44,843 nt of DNA from assembly GCA_009746045.1 (NCBI GenBank), contig RPFO01001119.1, positions 1 to 44,843 on the forward strand, in the 5' to 3' direction. Under the pieces are notes generated by a model. It was not told the origin of the DNA, did not search any database, and saw nothing but the letters and a program-made list of their open reading frames with translations. Shown here one piece after another: positions 1-7,850 of this stretch. This stretch comes from Mesostigma viride (lineage: Eukaryota > Streptophyta > Mesostigmatophyceae > Mesostigmatales > Mesostigmataceae). The position numbers and the translations under genes are program-made. The first letter of the stretch is position 1, and every line of letters starts with the position of its first letter.

Positions 1-1062
1 ATTTTGCAGAAGTCTTGTAGCCCACAGTGAAATGCCCACGTTCCTTAATCATACTGGTTACTCCTTTTGTTCCAGTACGCATGCTTTCGAGAAGGTGAAT
101 TGTACATGTCCTTCCTTGCGAGGTCATGTAATAGCGCTGCTCCTCAACCGCGACGGAGCACCCCGTGATTGCCAACGACCCTCCCTGCTGTAAGTGCGCT
201 TGACATCCTCATCTGGGAGGAGGCGCGCGACTATCATCGTGCATCACGCGTCCACTATCGCTGTCAATTCACGAAATTTGCGGCAGGGCGCCCCTTGCGA
301 GCCTGCGCGTGGTCTTGAGGTAGTCCAACTTTCTGTGCCTCGTATCGCAGCGAATTCCAGCTGAAATCTTCTTGGCGTCCATCCGTCAGGTTCTCCAGAC
401 TCCGCGGCCGGAAAACTTCCTTTCTCAAAGCGTCACCACAGTTAAATCGTGGGACATCAGCACCATTTCCTGACGTCTCTGTCTTGGCGTCGCTTTTGGT
501 CAGACCATCAAAAAAAGCCCGTTTTAATCCGACCACCGAACTGTTCAGTTTCTTGCCATCCGCCTCCTGATATGTTATAAGCTTTTTCGCCTTCCTCTAT
601 AGATACTTCCTGTGACTGACCTAGTTCAGCGGCCCTACGAGTTAAAGCCAGCAATCATCTGGTCGAAAGCCGGCCCCCGCCCCCTCGGTTTTTGTCATCG
701 CCGCCTGAGCCGCTTCAACAACGCTGTGTTCAGCGGAAATATTCCCCAATACCCTCTTTGATTTCGAGTATTCTCCCGGCTATCACCGCTTGACTTCCTT
801 GGCTTCAGGCTGCGGCGGATTCTGGTTTCTCATCTCCGAAAACCCTTTTTTGCGCCAGTTTGACTGCTTCGTCCGGAGTGTTTTCTCTCAACTTAATTGC
901 ACTGAATCCTGGTACGAAGCCGGACGCAATGGCGAAAACTCCCAACCCGTTCGCCGTGCTGCATGCCATGACGACCGGCACAACGAAATTCCATGCAAAT
1001 CGAGTATCGTTGGAAAAGCTGCAATTACAGACCAAAGTTCGAAATGTATCATTTTTTACCAC
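1..1062 (-). pseudogene. Left-arm copy of gene B (Cys/His-rich protein), frame-broken, partial
   Basis: On the minus strand, pieces of one coding region can be followed through several frames: an N-terminal stretch from 1062 (begins MVKND, contains FSAIKLRENTPDEAVKLAQK) to about 805, a middle part around 640-700 (FDQMIAGFNSRAAELG in the right copy), and an open piece at 536-264 with VGLKRAFFDGLTKSDAK and ARKGRPAANFVN. The same order is seen on the plus strand at 43081-44080. Stops and frame changes differ between the copies, so sequencing or assembly error is as likely as gene decay. The function is not recognised. The reading continues leftward beyond base 1 into the Cys-rich part that is visible only on the right side. 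Confidence 0.45.
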
Positions 1063-1066
1063 GATT

Positions 1067-1340
1067 GGGGTCTAGCTGCAGTAGACCCTTAAGGGGCCTT
1101 TTTCCTTTAGACGAAAAGAATTACCTGATGTGTGAACTTAGCATACCCCAACCAAGATTGGGGGTCTCGCTGCCAGCAGACCCTTTCATTGCGGCGTGGC
1201 CCTGCGATTGTTAAATTCACAGACTTTCTGATTCATTAATTTCTATAGCAAACCATTAAAGAGGGTCTAGCTGCAGCGAGACCCGTTGAATTTAAGCTTT
1301 AGGCTTGTTGGTTATAAATGTCTAGCTGCAGAGAGACCCC
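1067..1340. repeat. Cluster of four palindrome-family copies
   Basis: Copies lie at about 1067-1089, 1162-1183, 1263-1284 and 1320-1340. All are variants of the inverted repeat GGTCTCGCTGCAGCGAGACC with a PstI-type CTGCAG centre. Some here carry single-base slips (CTGCCAGCAG at 1170) that break perfect symmetry. The right arm holds matching copies at about 42822, 42868, 42955 and 43048. Two of those show the same extra bases on both half-sites (GGTCTTAGCTGCAGCGAAGACC), so symmetry is kept. Confidence 0.85.
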
Positions 1341-1409
1341 AATAGGACGAAAAGATTCAGGTTTTCGCTCACCTTCGCGGCTCATTTCTTATTATTCTCC
1401 CAGAACACT

Positions 1410-1740
1410 CAGTACCTGCATGGCGAGAAATAACAAAAATAACACAGTAGCATTTGATAAAATTGTTTATCAGAAAATAATATTATTTAAAAATATAATT
1501 ACTTACAGCGAGTGAAATCACTCAAACCAAAGAAAATATTATTACTAATTACAGTATATTTTGCAAAAGATTATATAATATATTGTGAATTAGCTATTGG
1601 GTTAATTCCACATTACTTAATAATATGTTATGTTAAAGTATATAGAATCATTATTTAGTAAATGATTTACAAGAAAAAAAGTGGTATAGAACTATTATTA
1701 TTATATAGTTCGGCAATCTATGATAGTAGACAACCGGATG
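1410..1740. other. AT-rich noncoding stretch
   Basis: The segment is dominated by A/T runs and TATA/TAAT repeats and has no plausible coding frame. The right-arm partner is about 42480-42720. It holds the short insertion described separately at 1472-1538. I see no gene in it. Confidence 0.7.
1472..1538 (-). mobile_element. 51 bp non-LTR 3'-tail insertion with 8 bp direct repeats, left arm only
   Basis: The left arm has 59 bp that the right arm lacks at the equivalent place (near 42661-42680). The extra DNA is flanked by AGAAAATA at 1472-1479 and again at 1531-1538, which reads as a target-site duplication. The enclosed 1480-1530 contains GTGAAATCACTCAAACCAA preceded by AATATAATTACTTACA. It matches 18752-18798 with few differences, and that region is the 3' noncoding end of the non-LTR element of the centre. 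The simplest reading is an extremely 5'-truncated copy of that element family. Confidence 0.7.
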
Positions 1741-1769
1741 TCAGGTTTATCAGCGCCTCGGGCCGTTAA

Positions 1770-1790
1770 GCGTCTCGCTGCAGCGTGACC
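1770..1790. repeat. Palindrome-family copy
   Basis: CGTCTCGCTGCAGCGTGACC is a slightly degenerate member of the palindrome family. Its right-arm partner near 42419-42441 reads CACGCTGCAGCGAGACG, and the same imperfect half-site is kept in both arms. Confidence 0.75.
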
Positions 1791-1847
1791 GGTTTGGTGC
1801 TATGCACTGATTTCAGTAGATGCGCAGAAAAAATATTATTTCCATGA

Positions 1848-1910
1848 TGACACCAGGAATCGAACCCAGAACCTCATTGTACATTTCTGCCATTGGTAAC
1901 GATGTCAGCA
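1848..1910 (-). other. Short tRNA-like element with Pol III B box
   Basis: On the minus strand the segment starts CTGACATCG and ends CTGGTGTCA, so TGACA and TGTCA could pair as a short acceptor-like stem. Between them lies GGTTCGATTCC (1856-1866), a perfect match to the RNA polymerase III B-box/T-loop consensus, with partly paired flanks like a T-arm. I find no convincing A box, D-arm or anticodon arm, and at about 60 bases it is too short for a normal tRNA. It could be a SINE remnant or a degenerate tRNA. The right-arm copy is at about 42305-42366. Confidence 0.4.
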
Positions 1911-2196
1911 AAACCATCTCGAATGTTCCCAGGTAAATGGGCTGTGAGGTCGTCTCTTTTATCCTGCGGCCACAAGCACGCGGCGGACGGCATATTGGAT
2001 GTCGTCCAATCCTCCTTAGCATTGTTCCAAAAAGATGGGATCGGATCTTTGCACCGCGCCGCGCTTCCAGTTTTCAGTTCCGTGGGGAGGAACGATGGAT
2101 GGCCCGTTTTCCAATTTTTTTCCAATACCGTTCAGCCCTGTAACGCCGCGTTCCGGTGGCGAATTGCGACCGTCCCATCGCCCATCGAAAAAAGAA

Positions 2197-2216
2197 GCGC
2201 AGCCGTAGAGAGACCC
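2197..2216. repeat. Degenerate palindrome-family half copy
   Basis: GCGCAGCCGTAGAGAGACCC has a clear right half (GAGACCC) but a decayed left half. The right-arm partner at about 42006-42027 reads GGGTCTCTCTGCGGCTGCGC, which is closer to the family, so the left copy has lost bases. Confidence 0.5.
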
Positions 2217-2242
2217 ATAGCTTTGAACGAGCTGCGCATATC

Positions 2243-2402
2243 GGTCTCGACGTTTGCATGCTACCTGCTGGATTATAAAATCCCACGTTGTCACCTGCCT
2301 CGCGGGTGCCGCGAAGGTTACGAAATCGGGTCTGCTTTCGCGCACAACGAAAATAAAGGTGAGGCTTTTGCCGCATCCTGGATGGTAGGCTGACTAAATT
2401 GT
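2243..2402. repeat. Direct repeat unit 1 (about 160 bp), left arm
   Basis: The segment from GACGTTTGCATGCTACCTGC to GGTAGGCTGACTAAATTGTT is repeated in the same orientation, diverged, at 2828-2998. Shared anchors are the GACGTTTGCAT start, CCTGC..GGATTAT, AAAGGTGA..CTTTTGCCGCA and GGTAGGCTGACTAAA. The cleaner right-arm pair is 41830-41990 and 41270-41425. Confidence 0.75.
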
Positions 2403-2827
2403 TCTATACAAAAGACGGCAACTAAACAGCGCATGCACTGCCGACACACAGTTAGCCAGCTGGGCGAAAAATACACTGTCCTTGCTGCCATCTCGCAAGA
2501 AAATCTATGTTTGCAGCAAGAGTTGATTAAAAATGTCTGGCTTCCTCTTTTCGTTGCTAAGCTAAAACCCTGCAGACATCTCGGGGAGAGTCAGGCTAAG
2601 CCGATCCAATCCACATCTGGCAATCCATCCCTTAGTCTAGTGCCATGGAGGCGTTTCTTGGTCTCGCACATGTCGATCATGTGGGCTAGGCTTTCACTGG
2701 GTCACCCTTTCATGTTTGCTATGCCTTTGGTATTGTTAGGGTTATAGGTGTAGAGGTGCACATTACTCGCATTTGCTGCGTTTCAATCGGTGCTCCTGTT
2801 TTTGATTGCTTCTTTTTCCCCTTCATA
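2403..2827. other. Internal segment between the two direct repeats
   Basis: About 425 bp lie between the repeats. Short ORFs exist on both strands, but their frames do not survive in the right-arm partner (41426-41829), so I do not call a gene. With the flanking 150-170 bp direct repeats the layout resembles a small terminal-repeat retroelement without coding capacity. I see no clear primer-binding or polypurine site. Confidence 0.35.
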
Positions 2828-2998
2828 TCGTTCGACGTTTGCATTGCTAGCCTGCCGGATTATCAACATCGGACGTTGCTAGCCTACCTGCATAACGATA
2901 AGTTGACCAAGAATCTTCATGTTTTTTGCCGAAACAACAAAAAAAAAAGGTGATCTTTTGCCGCACTGTTGGCATGGTAGGCTGACTAAAATTGTGCT
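2828..2998. repeat. Direct repeat unit 2 (about 170 bp), left arm
   Basis: This is the second, diverged copy of 2243-2402. Its last bases (GACTAAAATTGTGCTGC) run directly into the first unit of minisatellite array 1, so the array begins exactly at the repeat end. The same junction is seen on the right at 41262-41280. Confidence 0.75.
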
Positions 2999-5106
2999 GC
3001 AGCGTATCAATACATGTGGCGGGTGCTGCTACGTATCAATACATGTGGGGGTGATGCTACGTTCAATTACCACGTGGTGGGCGGTGCTGCTAGTATCACA
3101 CCTACACTGGGGGGATGCTTACGTATCAATACATGTGGGGGGGGGATGCTTACGTCAATTACATGTGGGGGGATTGCTACGTATCCACATCACATGTGGC
3201 GGTCTGGTGTGCTACGTATCAATACATGTGGCCGGTGGGGCTGCTACGTTCAATACATGTGGGGCGGTGCTGTGGCTACGTATCATTACATGTGGCGGGC
3301 GGTGCTGCTACGTAATCAATACATGTGGGGGGGATGACGTTATCAATACTGCTGGGGCTGTGCTGACACGTATCAATACATCGATGGGTGCTGCTACCGT
3401 ATTCAATACATGTGGGGGGGGGATTGCTACGTATCAATACATGTGGGGGGGTGCTGCTACGTATCAATAACAGTTGGGGGGGTGCTGCTACGTATCAATA
3501 CATGGTGGGGGGGGATGCTCGTATCAATACATGGTTGCGGCCGGGGGTTGCTGCTACAATCAATACACGTGGGGGGGGGGATGCTACGTATTCAATACAT
3601 TGTGGGGGGGGGATGTACGTATCAATACACTGGGGGGGTGCTGCTACGGGTATCAATACATGTGGGGGGAGGGATCTACGTCATCAATACATGTTGGGGC
3701 GGGCGCTACGAATCAATACATGTTGTGGGGTGCTGCTACGATTCAAGTACATGTGGGGGCGGTGCTGCTACGTTCAATACTTGGGGGGGGATGCTACGTA
3801 TTCAATACATGTGGGGGGGATGCTACGTATCAATACATTGGGGGGGGCTACTACTATTCAATACATGGTGGGGCGGTGCTGCACGCTAATCAAATACATG
3901 TGTGGGGGTGGCTGCTACGTATCAATACATGTGGGGGGTGCTGCTACGTATCCAATACATGTGGGGGGTGCTGGCTACGTTCAATACATTGGGGGGGGAA
4001 TGCTACGTATCAATACTGTGGGGGAGGTGCGCTCACGTATAATACATGTGGGGGGGGCTGCTACGTATCAATACAGTTGGGGGGTGCTGCTTAGTTCAAT
4101 ACATGTGGGGCGGTGCTGCTACGTATCATACATGTGGGCGGTTGCCTGCACGTATCAATACATGTGTGGGTGCTGCTACGTATCAATACTGTGGGGGGTG
4201 CTGCTACGTATCAATATCGTGTGGGGGATTGCTACGTATCAATAACATGTGGGGGGGGATGCTTACGTATCAATAATGTGGGGGGTGCTGCTACGTATCA
4301 ATACATTGTGGGGGGGGCTCTACGTATCAATACAGTTTGGTGGGGAGGTGCTGCTACGTATCAACAGTTGGGGCGGTGCTGCTACGTATCAATACATGGG
4401 GGGGCTGCTACGTATCAATACATGTGGGGGGTGCTGGCTACGTATCCAATACATGTGGAGGGGGTTGCTGCTTACGTATCAATACATGTGGGGGTGTTCT
4501 AACGTATCAAAAACATGTAGGGGTGCTGCTACGTATCAATACATGTGGGGGGGTGCTTGCTACGTATCAATACATGGTGGGGGGGGGATGGCTACGTTTA
4601 ATACATGGGGGGGTGTGCTACGGTATTCAATTAATGTGGGGGGTGCTGCTACGTATCAATACATGTGGGGGGGTGCTGCTTACGTATCAATTACATGTGG
4701 GGGGGTTGCTGCTACGTATCAATACAATGTGGGGTGCTGCACGTATAAAATAGTGGGGGGGTGCTGCTACCGTTCAATAACATGTGGGGGTGCTGCTACG
4801 TATCAATACTGCTGGCGGGGGTTTGCTTGCTACGTATCAATACATGTGCGGTTGCTGGCTACGTATCAATACATGTGGTGGGTGCTGCTACGTATCAATA
4901 CAGTTGGAGGGGGGTGCTGCTACGTATCAAATAATGTGGGGGGGTGCGCTACGTATCAATACATGTGGGTGCTTGCTACGTATCAATACAGTTGGGGGGG
5001 ATGCTACGTATTAATACATGTTGGGGGGTGATGCTACGTATTCAATACATGTGGGGGTGGTGATGCTACGTACGTATCAATTACATGTGGGGGTGAGCTA
5101 CGTATC
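2995..5106 (+). repeat. Minisatellite array 1, left arm (29-30 bp unit, about 70 copies)
   Basis: The unit is TACGTATCAATACATGT, then a run of 5-9 G, then TGCTGC or TGATGC. In this arm almost every unit carries one-base insertions, losses or dropped letters (ATACATTGTG, TATCCAATAC, ACATGGTGGG), unlike the very regular right-arm array. The G-rich strand of the unit has no stop codon in any of the three frames, so long stop-free frames across the array are a by-product of the repeat and are not called as genes. The G-run strand is the same strand that codes gene A downstream. Confidence 0.95.
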
Positions 5107-6112
5107 ATTTATTTATTCATTGCCATCACCCCCCCACATTTAATTATTAATGCCAGCACCCCCAACTTCATTTATTTCATGCCATCACACCCCCACATTC
5201 TTTTATTCCCCCGCTCCCCGTTGCCATCACCCCCCCACATTTATTTATCATTGCCATCACACCCCCACATTTAAATGATTAATGCCAGACCCCCCCAACA
5301 TTTCATTTATTCATAGCCAATCAACACCCCCACATCTTTTATTCTGGCATCACCCCCCACATTTATTTATTCATGCCATCACCCCCACATTCTTTTATTA
5401 CATGGCAGCACCCCCCCACATCTTATTTATTCATGCCATCACCGCCCCCACATCATTTTATTCATGGCAAGCACCCACCCAACATGTCATTTATTCATGC
5501 CATCACACCCCCACATTCTTTTATTCATGGCAGCACCCCCCACATTTATTTATTCATGCCATCACCCCCCCACATTTAATTATTAATGCCAGCACCCCCC
5601 ACATTCATTTATTCATGCCATCACACCCCCACATTCTTTTATTCATGCAGCACCCCCCACATTTATTTATTCATGCCATCACCCCCCACATTCTTTTATT
5701 CATGCAGCACCCCCCAACATTCATTTATTCATGCCATCACACCCCCACATTCTTTTATTCATGGCAGCACCCCCCCATTTATTTATTCATGCCATCACCC
5801 CCCACATTCTTTTATTCATGGCAGCACCCCCCACATTTATTTATTCATGCCATCACCCCCCACATTCTTTTATTCATGGCAGCACCCCCCCACATTTATT
5901 TATTCATGCCATCACCCCCCACATTTAATTATTATGCCAGCACCCCCCAACATTCATTTATTCATGCCATCACACCCCCACATTCTTTTATTCATGGCAG
6001 CACCCCCCACATTTATTTATTCATGCCATCACCCCCCACATTTAATTATTAATGCCAGCACCCCCCCACATGCATTTATACATAGCATCCCCCCCCACAT
6101 GTATTTATATAC
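5107..6112 (+). repeat. Minisatellite array 2, left arm (29-30 bp unit, alternating types)
   Basis: The units read CCCCCCACATTTATTTATTCATGCCATCA and alternate with forms containing ACATTCTTTTATTCATGGCAGC, giving a higher-order period of about 59 bp. A third form has TTTAATTATTAATGCCAGC. On this strand the arrays switch from G-runs (array 1) to C-runs (array 2) at 5106. Reverse-complemented, the unit shares ATGTG, the G run and TGCTGC/TGATG with array 1, while the remaining 11-13 bases differ. Quality improves toward the right end. Confidence 0.93.
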
Positions 6113-6540
6113 GTGGTCGTAAGGGTCTCGCTGCGGGTAGACCCTCGGAATTTTGTTTTTGTATTGACGTAAGGGTCTCGCTGCAGCGAGACCCCAAGGA
6201 ATGTCAATTTTTCATGTTTTCATGATGGGGGGTCTTTCTTTTCTCACCCTTAAAATGATTTGTTTTTGTATCGGTGTTAGGGTCTCGCTGCAGCGAGACC
6301 CCTACGAATGTCGACTTTTAATGTTTGCAAGATGGGAGGGGCTTTCTTCGCTCACCCTAAAAATTATTTGTTTTTGTTTGACGTTAGGGTCTCGCTGCAG
6401 CGAGACCCCAAGGAATGTATACTTTTTTATGTTTGCATGATGGGAGGTTGCTTGTTTTCGCTCACCCTAAAAATGATTTGTTTTTGCTTGAAGTGAGGGT
6501 CTCGCTGCAGCGAGACGCCAAAGTTTTGCATTAAACTAAA
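6112..6540 (+). repeat. Palindrome-bearing tandem repeat (about 108 bp period)
   Basis: Perfect or near-perfect palindromes lie at 6123-6144, 6173-6194, 6280-6301, 6387-6408 and 6497-6518. The last four are spaced 105-110 bp apart inside a tandem repeat. Each unit continues with AGGAATGT, a TTTTTATG/TTTGCA segment, GATGGGAGG, TTTCTTCGCTCACCCT, AAAATGATTTG and TTTTTGT before the next palindrome. The right-arm partner spans about 37790-38210. It lies just upstream of gene A and may be part of its 5' noncoding region. Confidence 0.85.
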
Positions 6541-6563
6541 TGTCCCTTTTAGAATCCACGAAA

Positions 6564-6585
6564 GGGTCTAGCTGCAGCGAGACCC
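6564..6585. repeat. Palindrome copy upstream of gene A
   Basis: GGTCTAGCTGCAGCGAGACC lies about 80 bp before the proposed gene A start. The DNA between it and 6662 ends in TTGATATTGTTCTGCAG, which looks like a splice acceptor, so this palindrome may sit in a 5' intron. The right-arm copy is at about 37741-37762. Confidence 0.8.
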
Positions 6586-6662
6586 TCCCCATCGTTTTTC
6601 TGCCGGCGATTCAGATTCTGAATGACATTTGTGAAACTTGCTTTTTTGATATTGTTCTGCAG

Positions 6663-7850
6663 ATGTCGTCCTCCTATTCCGATTCTGTCAAGGCCACTCC
6701 CGTTTCACCCAAGATGACGTCGAACACCTCGCCGGACCGAACGGCAACGGAGGAGTTTCCTCCGTTGCAGTTCGGTCCCGTAAAAGATCTTGCGAGGTCC
6801 CCCCCACCGAGTCCCCTCGCCCTCCAAGTCCAACTTGCCCCCCAGCGAGTTGGACAGAATTATACCCCCCAACCCTCTCGCTGCTGCGTCTCGCGCTCCG
6901 TCCCGCTCTCCGCCCCGTAAGTCTCCATCGCCGCCCCCCAAGTCGGCCGGAGCTACTGCGTCCCGCTCGCCGCCCCGCAAGTCCCCCAAGTCCCCCGCAA
7001 CTGCGACCCGTTCGCCGAACCGCAAGTCCCCCTCTCCGCCCAAAGTTCCCCCCGCTACCGCGTCCCGCTCTCCTTCTCGCAAGTCCCCCTCGCCGTCAAC
7101 CAAGAACCCCGCAACTGCGTCCCGCTCGCCGTCCCGCTCTGCTTCCCCCAAGTCCCGCTCGCCGCCACCCAAGTCCCCCGCTGCTGCGTCCCGCTCGCCG
7201 TCCCCCAAGCATTCCAGTTCTAAGCGTAAGCCTGCGGCCGAGTGGGTAGAGGAAGACGACCGCACCAAAGAGCTCAGGAAGCTGAGGAAGTCTATCAGTG
7301 AGCTTGTTGAGGAGGACGAGCGCGATCAGACTAACGGGAGGCCTGAAGACCCGGAATCGCCGGTTCGGGAGTCGCGTCAGAAGCGGTTGTCCGATTTGTT
7401 AGCAATGGCCGCAAGCTTTGCTGACGAATACGCGGCTCTCGACAAGAAGGACAAGGAGAAGGAGAAGGCGGAGAGGGAGGCCATCGAGAAGGCGGAGAGG
7501 GAGAGGGTGGAGAGGGAGGAGAAGGAGAGGCTGGAGAAGGCGGAGAGGGAGGAGGAGGAGAGGGAGTACAAGGAGAAAAAGGCTGCCCAGGAGAAGGAGC
7601 ACAGGATCCTGGTGGCGAAGCAGAAGGAGGAGGCGAAGAAGAAGACGGAGGCGGCAGCGAAGGAATTCTTGCGGAGGAGGCCGCTCTTTTTTTGCAGATG
7701 CGACAGGAGAGGATGAAGGCGGAAGAGGCCGCGAGGAAGATGGAGGAGGCTGCGAGGAAGGAGGAGGAGGCTGCGAAGGCAGTTGAGGGGGAGAAGGACG
7801 AGAACGGGAGCCCACCCCTTCTTCACGAAGGATTTTCAGTCGATTATCAG
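6663..7850 (+). CDS. Gene A exon 1: SP/SR-like repeat region and coiled coil
   Basis: The first ATG after an acceptor-like CTGCAG is taken as the start (MSSSYSDSVK). An in-frame ATG at 6540 exists, but it would make the 6564 palindrome coding. About residues 50-180 are built of SRSPPRKSPSPP-type repeats like those of SR splicing or chromatin proteins. About 220-380 is a charged coiled coil rich in KEKAERE and EEKERLEKAERE. The frame must change in the C run at 6799-6805 and again near 7670 (LRRRP against AEEAALFLQM), and both changes are also needed in the right copy. The exon ends ...VDYQ before GTATGT. Antisense proline- or leucine-rich frames here are shadows. Confidence 0.7.

Noticed and set aside
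1848-1910. A functional tRNA gene
   Set aside because: It has only the T-arm/B box and a short possible stem; no A box, D-arm or anticodon arm. It is kept as tRNA-like only.
3000-5100. Telomeric or subtelomeric repeat
   Set aside because: The 29-30 bp unit with long G runs is not a known telomere unit, and the array is internal with matching sequence on both sides.
3000-6110. CRISPR array
   Set aside because: Units are contiguous tandem repeats without unique spacers, no cas genes are present, and the window is eukaryotic.
5282-6122. Pro/His-rich frames through array 2 as a structural protein
   Set aside because: These have the same cause as array 1. G/C-run length changes shift the frame every few units, and the frames are not collinear between the arms.
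7377-7826. Leucine/serine-rich antisense frames opposite the gene A coiled coil (and at 36500-36949)
   Set aside because: These are complements of GAG/AAG-rich coding sequence, with low-complexity translation and no start context.
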